In this document: piece after piece, positions 34,420 to 45,609 of the stretch
How positions within the stretch are numbered: position 1 is the first letter of the stretch
How the letters are laid out: every line of letters starts with the position of its first letter
NCBI GenBank assembly: GCA_963556145.1
Contig: OY744461.1
Span: 6,582,891-6,646,890 of the forward strand
Source of the DNA: Hygrocybe punicea
Taxonomy: Eukaryota; Basidiomycota; Agaricomycetes; Agaricales; Hygrophoraceae
DNA: 64,000 nucleotides
Reading direction: 5' to 3'
Notes under the pieces: model-generated
The model's database searches: none
What the model was told of the DNA's origin: nothing
Seen by the model: only the letters and a program-made list of their open reading frames with translations
Position numbers and translations under genes: made by a program

Positions 34420-37400
34420 CTAATTAATCACCTCCGCCATTTTCCCTCTTGCTCTCGACGCCGCAGCCCTGGTCGACGAGCGACCTGCTGGCGTGAAGCT
34501 GATGGTTGATTGCTTCGAGCTCTTCGCTGCCGCTTTCTTAGCGGGTGCTTTCTTAGCATTTTGGCTGCACAAGAAGGTAGTTACACCAAATCAGGGCGTA
34601 AAAAAACTACCCTTACCTGAGGACGGCAGCTCTATTAGTTCTTTTTTTTGGAACATCTTCCTCTTCCTCCTCCATGTGATCATCATCTGATTCGCTCTGA
34701 AATAACCGAAGAGGCAGCTTGAGACTTTAGATATATTGTATTCAAAGACATACAATAGCAATAGTTTTCTTGCCCCGCCCTTTTGGAGCAGCCTTCGGAG
34801 CAGCCTTCGGAGCAGACGCCTTTTTAGAAGCCGCACCTTTTGGCGCTGGTTTCTTTTTTGGAGGTGGCTCGTCAGAGACTGGTTCTTCGAAATCGGAATC
34901 AACTGGATGGATATCCACGGCCATCGAATCCGCCGATGCGTCGGAATCGTGGTCGTCCGCTTTGCTCTTTCCCTAACAGGTTTTTGGGTTGAGAATCATG
35001 GAAACCTCTGTCTACCGAGACATTGTACCTTTGCTCTAGAAGTGTTTCCCGCTTTTATTTTTTCAGCGTAGTCTCTTTCGTGCTGTTCTTTGGCCTTGAT
35101 GAGCTGCGGCGGAGGGGTCCATTCGCAAGAGAAAGAGGAAATCAACTGATGTCGGGCTCACCATATCCTCTAGATCATCCTCGTCAACTGCTTCGTTAGT
35201 CTGTATACCTTTCATGAGCAATTTTAAAGCAGCTGAGACATGTCTAGACGAAAATCGAGAGGTTTAAGAGTTTCGGCGAAAAAAGGTAGGATTTTTGCAC
35301 TCACGACTGGATTGCATGTGGATCGTCCTTCTCAACGAACATCTGAATTGCATCCGACATCCCCATCTCACCCAACAACTGCAACTCTTGTGCCGCGAGG
35401 TATTCTCGCACGAGGGTCTGCACGCGCACCTTGGCAAGCTTCTCGGAAACGCTCAGATCGGGATCGTCAATGCTGAGCTCAGGTTGGTCGATGGAGACTT
35501 TGGCAGTCCGATTTGCTGATTTTTTAGACCGATGGAACACAAGCACATCGCGAGGGTTAGCGATTCGTCCTTGGAATTCTTGGCCGAATCGGATAGGGTT
35601 AGACATTTCGCTGACCCCTGTTGTATCCACCTGATATAAAAGTGCATCAGACGAGATTTCGGCACAATGAAGGCAACAAACTTTCAAGCGAATTAATGGC
35701 AGCATGTGTGGAAGTTCATTTTCGCCTTCCTCAACGGCCGTAACGTTACGTTCGTTCCAAAGCGTATTGGCACGATCGATTAAAGCGTTAACCTGATGAT
35801 TTTTATCTTTATTAATTGTGGAAAATCCATCTCATTCCTGACCTTGGCTTTTAGGAATTTGGCAACCTCCATCTGATCCGTAAGGTTGAATCCCTCTTCC
35901 TCCGCCGCTTCGCTGAGAGTGACCTCTTCGAGAACAAAAGGTCTCACTGTCCGCAGCGGGATTGGCCTCAATTCAAACTCTTTGCCCTGGATTTGAAGAA
36001 GAGCAACGTGTCTGGAAATGGAGATCAGAGGCCATGATACATCTTCACAATATATTAGGCAGAGCGCATACTTTTCTAACGCTTCTCCATCAGCCAGGGA
36101 AGTAGCCACGGAGGAACCGGGCTGCGTGATGTAATAATTCTTCCCTGCGACAGGTTCTGGTACGATTCGACAATCATGTTCGTGGCCCCAGACCACCAGA
36201 TCTACGCTGTCATCAAACATACCCTCCGGAACCGACTCCTGCGGTCCGTGCTTGACACTGCACTCTCGAATGAGCCAGAACTTTATCATTCTGAACGTCT
36301 GATGAGGAACTCACCGGTTCTGATGTAACAGTAAGACATTGAACCAGTCATCTCTATCTCGAGGCATGAACATCCGCACACGATTGCTCCGCAGTTCGAA
36401 ATGCAATCTTTGATCCTTCACATTGCCGATGCCATACATACCCAGATAGGTGTTGCCCTTTCGGAGAAGAACGGGCTTTACAGCGATGCCAGTATTGTGC
36501 GCTTCCATATCATCTATCGGGAGGTCAAACTTGCCCATGTAGTTCACCAGCCCGGACACCGAAAGGACGTCCAAGGCACACAAGGCGCCATCCTAGGAAG
36601 ACACCGTGAGAAAATTGAACAACCATTCAGTCAAGACTAACAGGGCCTGCACCCTGAGGATCATCATGGTTCCCGTGAATGGAAAAGACAGGGATCCCGA
36701 CGTTAAAGTTAGGGTCTTCGTAATTGATGGCAGGGAAGCTGACATAGATCAGTCCAATATTATAATGCTGTTATATAAGAGCGGCTGCGAACGAGAAATT
36801 TTCTGCTCTGCCCTCCCCTGGATCACTGAGAAGTTCCACTTGGACTGGTTTTTCGCCCATTGTATATTCACGAAGAAGAGCCATCGTTTTGTATAAGGAG
36901 TCTCTTGATGGTCTGTTTTCGTGGAATAGATCCCCCGCTAGAAGAATGAAGTCAACCTGTTGAGCATTTCAGCATTTGAGTTACCGAGGTAGATGTAGAA
37001 GTTAAAGCCGGGATCGTTGGGAGTTGCCCGCAGCAATGAAAGACAAGAGCGTAACAATTTCGTCCTCTCTAACCCATCACTTAGTCAAGGCTAGCGACAG
37101 AAGGCCAAAGAAGCAGGAACCCGGAACGTCACGAGGGCGCGAAGGCTCAGGGGATTCCGAGACCTGGATTTACAGATTCTAGTAAAAATCCGGTTCTTTG
37201 TACGCGTCGAGGTCCAAAATCACGCTCGACCGCAAATATTGCACGTTCCCTGGGGCCACTCACATCGTGCTTGACTGCGAGCTGTAGAATCTCTTGGAAA
37301 GTGTTAATAGCGTCTTGACCACGAACTGGGTCCCTTTCCAGATATCCGATGTGATTGTCTGTGGCCAGCAGTATTCGAATGGTATCATCAGCGACTTAGA

Positions 37401-37495
37401 GGATGGTCAGCCAATTCCTGGGACTTGGAATGCGACTACTGACACGCATTTTGAATGGTCGGTGCTGCAACAGCATCTTCTTCTGCTTGAGACAT
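34420..37495 (-). CDS. MRE11: MRE11 double-strand-break repair nuclease
   Basis: Multi-exon gene from ATG 37495 (exon 1 37495-37444, exon 2 37394-37264, exon 3 from 36956) to TAG 34420. Phosphoesterase motifs in order: '[15 protein letters not shown]' (I), '[15 protein letters not shown]' (II), '[12 protein letters not shown]' (III), 'LLLHQNR', then '[14 protein letters not shown]' and '[20 protein letters not shown]'. MRE11 binds two Mn ions and acts as 3'-5' exonuclease and endonuclease in the MRE11-RAD50-NBS1 complex. The capping domain follows ('[20 protein letters not shown]', '[19 protein letters not shown]'). The C-terminus is a Lys/Ala/Pro-rich DNA-binding tail with a Gly-Arg end ('[19 protein letters not shown]'). 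The intron 37263-36957 is 307 nt, about six times the local norm. All catalytic residues visible; intact. Confidence 0.92.
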
Positions 37496-37761
37496 CTTCC
37501 CCGATGTTCAGGTCGTTCCGAAAGCCAGTAAGGAACAATATAGCGGTGAGTACTCAGGCCTCAGGAGGTGGCCGTTCGACTTGAATTCCGACTGCCAAGA
37601 ATTCCAATTTCCCACGGTTGTAGGCACAACTTGAAAGGGCCAACCCTTTTACATCCACGTTGAGAACGATTTCTAGGGTTTTCTTGCATTTACCCAGCTG
37701 CCCTTTGGAACTCCTTGATTTTTCAAGCGAGACACACCGTCTTTTACCGAACACAAATTAA
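37496..37761. promoter_or_regulatory. Divergent 266-bp promoter region (MRE11 / GDP-fucose transporter)
   Basis: Region between the two divergent start codons; no TATA box recognised. Confidence 0.4.
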
Positions 37762-39156
37762 ATGTCTCCACCGACATCTGTCCAGGAGTCGAAAGTGCTC
37801 GTCGTGAGTCAACCCTTTGTCAGATTTCCGAACATGCACTCAGGTACGGTGAACGCAGACTGGTGTCGTTATTTTTTACGTCGTTGCTGCTTTACTAGTA
37901 CGTCCAATTTCCGGAAACTACTCCCAGAGGACTTATTTTGTCATTTTGCAGATGGTCGTAGCGTATGTACTCTTTCTCAGGGTCGCTACTATCTTATCGA
38001 ACGCACTATCTTATCGAACGCACTGTTTACAGAAACAAATGGGTGCTCAATACCACCAATGTCCCTCTTTTTTTCCTCCTCGTACAAGTTATCGTAGCTG
38101 TGGTTCTGTTTCTGGTTTCAGACATGTTGCGACTGCTGCCAGATAGATTATCATTCGACGTCGAGGTTTGCAAAGGACTTGTCCCCATGGTCGCCTTGTC
38201 CGTCGTGGGGATCAGGTGGGTTGTGTCGTTTCCTAATATTCTTCGTCGCAATCTAATATGACGCTTCCGTCGTTCAGTTCTAGCAACTACACTCTCAAAT
38301 ACGTTGATGCGTCGTTTTATCAAGTTGCACGCGGCCTGGTTCTTCCTTGCACCGTTGCGTCGTCCTTCATCTTGCTACAAGCGCGTCCATCTATCTTCAT
38401 CATCATTGCCTGTTCCTTCGTCACATTGGGCTTCTTCGTTGGAATATTTCTTGATGGGACACCTCTATCCCTGATCGGAATATGGTTTGGAGTTGCCAGC
38501 TCTATCATCACCGCTGTGCATTCTGTGGTGATTAAGAAGAGTCTAAGTGTTGTTAAGGGTAGTGCACTGGCTCTGTCCTGGTACACGAACCTCATGAGTG
38601 CGATGGTTCTTGCCCCTATGTCAGTGCTGGCTGGGGAGCTACCGGCAGTTATGAAGTTGCTGGGCGGCGGGAATGACTCTCTGGACGCAACCGGCGGTAT
38701 GAGCACTTTGCATACATTTTTGTGGGGATCTGCTATCACAGTGAGGTGCTTCGTCTAAGTTTCTTGCGTTTTCTCAGTCATGCCTTTGTCCCTTCAGGGT
38801 GCATTAGGATTCTTGATGAGCGTTTCCAGTTACCTCTCCATTAAAGTGACTTCCCCCATCACACACATGGTTTCCTCCGCCGTGCGAGGTGTCGCTGCTT
38901 CTCTCCTTGGCGTATGGTTGTTCCACGACATCATGACCTTGTACGTTGATTTGGTCTGGCATGATATCCCGGATAGACTCTGATTTATCCGTTACGCAGG
39001 GGCCGCATTTCGTCCATAGCCATCATTCTTGGCGGTTCGATATACTACACATGGATTAAACACATTGAATCTCAGCCTAACGGAAATGACTCGGGGTATG
39101 AGTGGATTAAGCAGGATATCGAAGCGGTTCCGTCAACCAACGAGAAATTGATGTGA
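37762..39156 (+). CDS. GDP-fucose transporter-like protein (SLC35C family)
   Basis: Seven phase-consistent exons: 37762-37803, 37859-37897, 37952-37962, 38033-38215, 38278-38740, 38798-38940 and 39000-39156, giving 345 aa. About ten hydrophobic segments (e.g. 'TGVVIFYVVAALLMVVA', 'FFLLVQVIVAVVLFLVS', 'IIACSFVTLGFFVGIF', 'AIILGGSIYYTWI'). The layout follows SLC35C1: 'NKWVLN' after helix 1; 'NYTLKYVDASFYQVARGL'; 'SLIGIWFGVASSIITAVHSV' with 'VIKKSL'; 'SWYTNL'; 'KVTSPITHMVSSAVRG'; C-terminal 'TWIKH'. SLC35C1 exchanges cytosolic GDP-fucose for lumenal GMP in the Golgi. The triose-phosphate-transporter superfamily is broad, but two GDP-fucose biosynthetic genes within 10 kb support the substrate. 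Exon 3 is an 11-nt micro-exon. Confidence 0.78.
37963..38032 (+). repeat. 18-bp tandem duplication inside a transporter intron
   Basis: The unit CTATCTTATCGAACGCA occurs twice head-to-tail at ~37988-38023 inside the intron between exons 3 and 4, making this intron slightly longer than its neighbours. Confidence 0.7.
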
Positions 39157-39334
39157 GCAATTTGACTCGCCATGTACCGTTCGCAAGATTTATATGGCAA
39201 CACTCATTGTATTTGACTATATCAGGTAGTAATAACCTTCTTGTTCCACCTCGTGGTTGCAAATATACTCTATCATAATCAGCTTTGAACGTGAATGGAA
39301 AGGTACTGAGCCCCTTACCTGTGATGTTGTTGGC

Positions 39335-39790
39335 AATATCCCAGAAACAATGCTTGGAAGTGCAAACCTTCACAGGGAGCAATACTATGTAATGAAGTAT
39401 GTTGAATTTATTAGAAAACTATACTAAATATTGTTATCATATTGTTGCACCAGTATTCAAAGAGTATTCAAAATGATGATTCAATATTTTGAAACAAAGT
39501 ACATTACCAGTATTGAATGGCAATTTTACAGTACTACTTCAATAATTTGAGTAAATGTCTTGTTATTGAAGCAGTACTCTAAAAGTGTCATTTGATACTG
39601 GTAATGTACTTTGTCTCAAAATATTGACTCATCATTTGAATACTCTTTGAATACTGTGTGCAACAATATGATAACAATATTTAGTATACTTGTCCAATAA
39701 ATCCAACATACTGCATTACATAGTATGCTACCATGCATCCTGTGCTTCATCCCACCCCAATCCACAGAAGACATAGTTGCCAGCACGGCA
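39335..39790. mobile_element. Palindromic MITE-like element with ~200-bp arms
   Basis: Two long arms are inverted copies of each other around a loop near 39562. Left: …TACTATGTAATGAAGTATGTTG…AAACTATACTAAATATTG…; right, reverse-complemented: …TACTATGTAATGCAGTATGTTG…ACAAGTATACTAAATATTG…. Arms are clear over ~39370-39552 and ~39569-39745, with weaker similarity further out. No coding capacity. Exact ends and target duplication could not be fixed. Confidence 0.7.
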
Positions 39791-40184
39791 TGATTTTTGA
39801 TCTCTTGTTCCAGCATCATAACATTGTGACAAGACAGAATCCCAAGGTCATGAAGATCTGCTATGGCTGCTAGGAACCGGTGATACACAGCTTCCCCCTT
39901 TGGGCACGGAATCTCTCATATGGTTATTCCTATCTTTCCTATGACTCTTCTGCATCCAGTGTATGTGCAAAACATCCGCGCACCATGTGCAACCTGTGTG
40001 ACTTATGCTGATCTATGCGTTGGAGAACGGATCTCCTGGTCTCTGAGGGAAAGGCTCAAGAGGAGCCGTGGCTGGGAGGGGAAAGCGGAGAAAACCCTTG
40101 GATGGATGACTAAGCTACTACAGGGAAGGGAATCTACTGGCTAAGGGTCTCCGGGGTCCTAGGGCTAGCAGCACCTGCTGCAGC

Positions 40185-40505
40185 ATGTGTAGTGTATTGC
40201 ACAGGTATGGGTGTTTTGGGACGGGTATAGTCTCGGGTAGGGTATGGGTATGGATTCCTGGATCCGCCAGCTTTTTTTTAAGCCCTGGATCATCCAAAAC
40301 AGTCAAGTATTGAGCTAGATATGCTCAAAATACCTTATTGGAGTATTTTGAGCATATCTAGCTCAATACTTGACCAGTTTGGACGATCTGGGGCTTAAAA
40401 TGATGGGTAAAACCTGCAGGTATTGTACCCACAGGTACAATGGGTGCGGGTATGGGTACAGCCAAAAATACCTGGGTTACCCATGCAATATGTGCACAGT
40501 GCATG
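40185..40505. mobile_element. Palindromic MITE-like element, centre ~40339
   Basis: Near-perfect central palindrome: TCAAGTATTGAGCTAGATAT…AAAATAC meets its reverse complement around TTATTGGA (40334-40341). Outer arms carry degenerate GGTATGGGTA / TACCCATACC repeats. The inner module (GATCATCCAAAAC-GTCAAGTATTGAG) also occurs in the 41.08-42.31 kb element, so the two are related. No ORF. Confidence 0.7.
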
Positions 40506-40559
40506 TGGCTTCGACATTCTCGCTGTACCTTAACCATGTGACCTGGTCTCAACACAATG

Positions 40560-41079
40560 AAACACCACCGTTAAACATGTCCTACATGTTTGGATGTCGA
40601 GTCTGATGTCCTACATGTAATTCATCCGGTTTCTTCTCTTCCTTTGGCTGACTTTCATGTGATATTTGACTTTGTTTGAAATTCTTCACTATTCTGTTGT
40701 CATTTCGTCACTTTCATGTGATATCTCACTGCATTTCTATTTCACTCATCCACCCTTAAACCCCTATCCCTTTAAAGTATAAAGAATGTCCTGTAGTAGC
40801 AAAAAAAAAGAAGTACCCAGTTCTCCCCTCTCTACCAGTTTGCGTTTTAATTCTAAAAACCAATCATTCTCACTCAATTTGCATCTCTTCTCGTTGTGTA
40901 CTCTCTGCTATTGTGACCTAAGTCATAGCGCAGAATCTTTGTCTTGTCGCATCAACACTGTGTGTTGCGCTGTCATCTAGGACATCCAGCTGAGCCTTCC
41001 GATCCTTGTTTATCACTGCATTGTGACATTGTGACATCTTGCATTTCCCTGTGTTTGTTTATTTGATTGCACATTTCAT
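40560..41079. other. Gap between palindromic elements
   Basis: AT-rich DNA with a 64-codon frame at 40786-40980 (Ser/Leu/Cys-rich, no family). Otherwise nothing supported. Confidence 0.3.
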
Positions 41080-41081
41080 CT

Positions 41082-42312
41082 AGTGATGCCGAAGTTCGGT
41101 TCGGTTCTGTTTTTTCGGTTTTTTGCAAAACCTGAACTGAAACCGCCGGTTCGGTTCAGCAAAATGCCGAACCGAAACTGAAACCGCTTCGAACCGTTTT
41201 TTAGCGTTCGGTTCGCGTTCAAACCCGGTTCAAACGCCGAACCGATTTGATTTAAAGCTTCTCCTACCTGTCAGCTTCATTTTGATCCCCTGATCATCCA
41301 AAACGGTCAAGTATTGAGTGAGTTATGATTAAAATAACTTTTATTCACAATGGGAGGACATCCATAACATATCTTTTATTCAGATATAGTTTCCCCCATG
41401 TTGGGACAAGATTCCAACACTGCAAAGACCCCAGAAAAACATTTGAACTCCCCACCCTAAACGGGGTACAGATATAATACAGAGATGTGATATCTATTGG
41501 AGGGGGTCGACCCCCTGAATAGACTACAAAAACTATTTTCAAGGTCCGACCTCCTGAAGTGGGCTATGCCGATCACTGGCATGTCATCTATTGGTTCCAT
41601 CAACGATCCCAAACTGATATAAGCAAAGCGGTTCCAACCCCAACTGGCACCCTGTTTATTGCCCAGAATATTTTTATCGTTACGGATGTCCTCCCAATAT
41701 ATAGATTGTGATTTTAAAAAATGAAAATAGCATTATAAGTAAAATAGGTAAGATTACCAAATTATTTGAGTACATTACCCTCATCAAAAGGTAATGGGTT
41801 CTCTGTTAACATTAATTAATTTAATCAATATCCATTCACCTATTGGACCAACTTGGAATTTCTGCATAATTGGTTACAAATTGAAGTCAGTTTAATGAGT
41901 GACCAGATATTGGTTAAATTAACTAATCTTAGCAGAGGATCAATTATCATTTAGTGTGGGCAATGTACTCAAATAATTTGGTAATTTTATCTATTTTATT
42001 TATAATGTTATTGTCATTTTTAAAATCCAATATATATATATATTGTGAGTAAAAGTTGTTTTAATCATAACTCACTCAATACTTGACCGTTTTGGATGAT
42101 CAGGGGATCAAAATGACGGGAAGAACCGTATCTATCGGTTCGCGGTTCGAACCGGGTTCAAACGCGGTTCAGAACCGCTCAAAACCACAGAACTGCAAAC
42201 CGAACCATCGGTTTCGGTTCAGCATTTGGCTGAACCGAACCGGGTTTTTCGGTTCGGTTTGCAGTTCAAACCGGGTTCGGACCGGTTCTGAACCGAACTT
42301 TGGCATCACTAA
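41082..42312. mobile_element. 1.2-kb non-autonomous DNA element with ~200-bp terminal inverted repeats
   Basis: Ends read TAGTGATGCCGAAGTTCGG… (from 41082) and …CCGAACTTTGGCATCACTA (to ~42312), so a TA target duplication is likely. Both ends are built of repeated GGTTCGG/CCGAACC words. Inside each arm lies GATCATCCAAAACGGTCAAG in inverted orientation (~41291 and ~42085). Similarity of the arms continues as …GAGTTATGATTAAAA… versus its complement at ~42055. Apart from a doubtful 65-codon frame at 41345-41542 (-), there is no ORF and no transposase. Confidence 0.75.
41709..42028. mobile_element. Nested inverted-repeat element inside the 41.1-42.3 kb element
   Basis: A second pair of arms: GATTTTAAAAAATG…AAGATTACCAAATTATTTGA…TACATTACCC (41709-41782) is mirrored by …GGGCAATGTACTCAAATAATTTGG…CATTTTTAAAATCC (41957-42028). 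The loop is AT-rich. Probably a MITE that inserted into, or forms the core of, the larger one. Confidence 0.6.
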
Positions 42313-42620
42313 TTTCATCATACTTTATCATGTTACTGTTGGGAGTGTCCCAAGTCCCATTCGCACCTTTGCGACATTTTCCTCTTTTTTCCTCTTTTAT
42401 TGCCTCTTTATCCGGGGTCATAGATGTAGAAACTGTATCACCAGTGCGCCATGTGAATTGTCAAGATATTGATGAAGACATTTGGGGCTATGGGACCACT
42501 TTCAAGGTATTAGTCATCAGGAAATTGTGGATGGAATGACATGGGATTATAAATGATTAAAAGTTTAATAATTTAAATAATATATATAACCCTTATACAT
42601 GGTCTGGTCATGGAAGATAT

Positions 42621-42955
42621 AGGACAGTAGTGTTGGCAGAAACCGCAAAGCATGGCAGAATGAGTGAAATGACAGGTATTACAATATTTGCCAAAATTTG
42701 TCAAATATGTAAGTCTTGGTAATTCTGATCATACATAACAGAATTAAACTTGGGAGAACATATCTAAGTGGCAGTACTTACTCAGATCAACAAGAGTGAT
42801 ATAAATCTGAAATATCTATCTGTATTTATATAGGACAGTAGAGTTGGCAGAAACTGCAAAGCATGCCAGAATGAGTGAAATGATTATGTAGCACAAGAAT
42901 TGCCAACATTGGTCAAATATGTAAGACTGGCATCTGTTATCATACATGTGTCATA
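42621..42955 (+). repeat. Direct repeat, ~120 bp, two copies 211 bp apart
   Basis: AGGACAGTAG-GTTGGCAGAAAC-GCAAAGCATG-CAGAATGAGTGAAATGA occurs at 42621 and at 42832 with a few mismatches. Both continue into similar …TTGCCAA…GTCAAATATGTAAG… sequence. Confidence 0.65.
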
Positions 42956-43795
42956 TTCGTGCAACTCCAATGTACTCCAATGCACTCCAATGAACTCTGA
43001 TGAACTCCAGCCATCTCCACTCTGGACTTTCCCATTTCATTTCCATCTTATCATATCTTCTTTTGCATACATTATTGTTCTCCTCTCTCTATTCATTATT
43101 CTATTTTATCTCCATTACTCTGGACTCCTATCTGTCTCCTCCCTTTTGTTTACTTGTCACTGTATGTAGCAACCTTTTGTCTCTTTTATCTTCCTCTGAA
43201 CTCCAGTACTCCTTCTGGAGTTCCTATAATCTTTTCATCACCAAGGACATAACAATTAGTTTACTGGTATATAAGCTAGAACTACAATGTCCTGTAACTC
43301 TGTTCTGAAAATCAACTTGAGCACCCCTTATCTTATTCATCCTCAAACTTAAGGCTGTGCCTTAAGCTCTCTATCCCTGTCCTTAGTCCAGACCTCTGGA
43401 CTAACTCCGCTCTGCTTTGTGCCTACTCAGTATGGCTTAAGGAAGTAGTTCACCTATGTCAAGAGTTTGCACCTCTGATCCTCAGATGAACTCTGCTCCA
43501 TCTGGAGTTGTCTGCATGACTCTAACAGTAACATAGAGATAATAAGAACTCCAGAAGGGGAACTGGAGTTGGGAGAAGGATAAAAGGAATAAAAGGTTGC
43601 TACATATGGTGACAAGTAAACAAAGGGTAGGAACAGAAAGGAGTCTGGAGTAATGGAGATGAAGAAGAATAGTGAGTATAATAAGGAATGGAACAATAAA
43701 TTATGTGAGAAAATAAGATAAGATAAAGGGGGCAGAAAAAGTCCAGAGCGGAGATCATCAGAATCCATTGGAGTTGTATGGACAGTATCTCCCCC
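42955..43795. mobile_element. Foldback element with ~270-bp inverted arms
   Basis: The left arm (~42960-43240) is pyrimidine-rich: …TCTCCATTACTCTGGACTCC…TGTTTACTTGTCAC…GTAGCAACCTTTT…TTCTGGAGTTC. It is mirrored by the right arm (~43520-43790): GAACTCCAGAAG…AAAAGGTTGCTAC…GTGACAAGTAAACA…GGAGTCTGGAGTAATGGAGA…. A ~280-bp unique spacer separates them. Short ACTCCAATG units repeat at the outer ends. No transposase. Confidence 0.7.
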
Positions 43796-43849
43796 TTAAC
43801 GTCGAACCCTTGAGACACCTCTGGAACAAAGGGAGAACTGAAGTGGAGT

Positions 43850-44429
43850 TTGAAGCAGGAGTCATGCAGTATAAAAACAACTCCTGGGCCAGGAGACAAC
43901 TCCACAAAAATGTTATCCTCCCAGGACCTCGCAGCCCATATTAAGGAGATGGAACATGAGTTCACCAAGTTGAGGATGAAGGAAGAAGAGGAGGAATGGA
44001 GGAGAGCAGGGGAAGGTTGGAGGAGGAGGAATGGAGGAAGGAAGAGGAAAGGAGGAAGAAAGCAGAGGCAGAAGCAAGGATAAAATGAGAGGAGAGGAAA
44101 AAAGCAGAGGAGGAGAACAGGAGCAAGGCCGTGGCAGAGGAGCCTGGAACAAGCACAGCAGGCAGCTCAGGGCCCATGTGCACAGTGAAGGGGAAAAGGA
44201 AAAGAGACAGGTAAGTTACACAGTTTTGTCCAAGTGGACCTGGAGGTGACAAGAGAAGCAGGGCTGTGCAGTGCAAGGCGTGCGTGGAGTGCAGGGAGAA
44301 CTGTGTGTGGCCTGCATCTGGAAAAACAAGGAGTTGCAAGGCATGTCAAAAAAGGAAGGCATGGTGCAAGGTAGAAGGAGAAGAAAGTGTGGCAAGGAAG
44401 AAGAAGAAGGAGGAGGAAGAGGAGGACAT
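43850..44429 (+). other. Purine-rich low-complexity stretch with Glu/Arg/Gly frames
   Basis: Long AGGAGG/GAAGAA-rich sequence. It may contain the degraded N-terminus of the integrase-core gene that follows (acidic helix, then a Cys-containing segment around 44270-44350). The composition makes ORFs here unreliable. Confidence 0.3.
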
Positions 44430-45609
44430 CAGATCTTCCTAATGAAGCTCTTGATGCAATCACCTGCCAAATAATTGAGACATTTCCTAACTTTGGACAG
44501 AGAATGATAGATGGTCATTTGAAGTCCCTTGGCTATCATGTACCCCATTCACGTGTGCAGGGATCTTACTTGTGGGTTCACAGTGCACCTGCAGCTTCCT
44601 TTGGTGCCCAACGAATTGAGTGACGAGTTTATTCTGTCCCAGGCCCAAACTCACTGTGGCATCACAACGAACAGCATGGCAGGTTTATTCAAATGATCTG
44701 ATTTAATTACCATTAACACAGCAGTCCAACAGGGCTCATTCACTGGAAGGTTGTCATTCATGCCTTTGTCGATGGGTATTCTCACCTTGTTACAGGAATC
44801 CGAGCAAATAACAATAACCAGGCAGAAACTGTACTTCTCTTATTCATGCATGCAATTGCCGTTCATGGTCTTCCAAGTCATGTGTGTGGTGACCATGGAA
44901 TTGAAAATTTGTGTGTTGCTGCATATACGGAAGAAACAAAAGGGGTAGCACGAGGATCTTATATCTGGGGAGGCACATCACTTTCATTTAATACTCTCTA
45001 TTTAATAATATAGTTTTCAGGAGTGTTCACAACATTTGGATTGAACATCTTTGGTTTGATGTCACCTCTGGCTTTGGCAGAAAGTGGAAGTATCTTTTCC
45101 AGAATCTAGAATTATCGGATGGTCTCAACATTGACAACAGCACCCACATCTGGCTTCTACAGCACCTTTTCCTGTCAGCCATCAATAATGATGCACTGGA
45201 TTGGGCAGGGGCATGGAACAATCATACTGTTGTTATACGTTTTGGAGATCAATGGTCAAGAGCTCCCCGTGATATGTTTTTCTTTGGGATGATTGAGGAA
45301 GGCCCTTGAGGACTTGCATTAGCTGATGAGATTGCTGATGAAGACATTGCAGGTTATGGCATTGATTGGGAGGCATTGGATGATCGGCATATCCGTGGGC
45401 ATCATGATGAAGCTAATGCCCCAGAATCTGAGCTTGAAGTCAGTGATGATGTGGCTGACAATCCATTCAAACGTCATATGCCAGAACAACTTGCAGTGGT
45501 GGAAGTTGAGGAGCCCAATTTTCCATTGTCAATGGAACAGGTAGACTTTCTTGATGCTCAGCTTACTCACAATGACTCGTGGAAGTCTTGCAGTATTGAG
45601 TTTTACTGA
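44430..45609 (+). pseudogene. Integrase-core (DDE/RNase H-like) protein gene with in-frame stops
   Basis: Spliced frames give a mushroom family with a retroviral-integrase-like core: 'RVYSVPGPNSLWHHNEQHG', 'IHWKVVIHAFVDGYSHLVTG', 'CGDHGIENLCVAAYTEETKG', 'SVHNIWIEHLWFDVTSGFG', 'RAPRDMFFFGMIEEG', then 'AGYGIDWEALDD' and a C-terminus ending 45609. The DDE residues are visible (Asp in HAFVDGYS, Asp in GDHGIEN, Glu in IWIEHLW). Two TGA codons interrupt the frame: one after 'AQRIE' (44621-44623), where Arg is usual (a CGA-to-TGA change), and one after 'MIEEGP' (45308-45310). Introns at ~44684-44731 and ~44971-45018 remain spliceable. The C-to-T nature of the first stop fits repeat-targeted mutation or ordinary decay. 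Confidence 0.65.

Noticed and set aside
34736..35071. Plus-strand Ser/Phe/Arg-rich ORFs at 34.7-35.1 kb
   Set aside because: They are the reverse of the Lys/Ala/Pro-rich MRE11 tail; composition is explained by that coding sequence.
42120..42300. tRNA-like GGTTCGAACC words
   Set aside because: They are part of the GGTTCGG-rich inverted repeats; no acceptor stem or cloverleaf can be drawn.
41082..42312. CRISPR-like short regular repeats
   Set aside because: Repeats are palindromic terminal arrays without spacers of regular length, and the DNA is eukaryotic.
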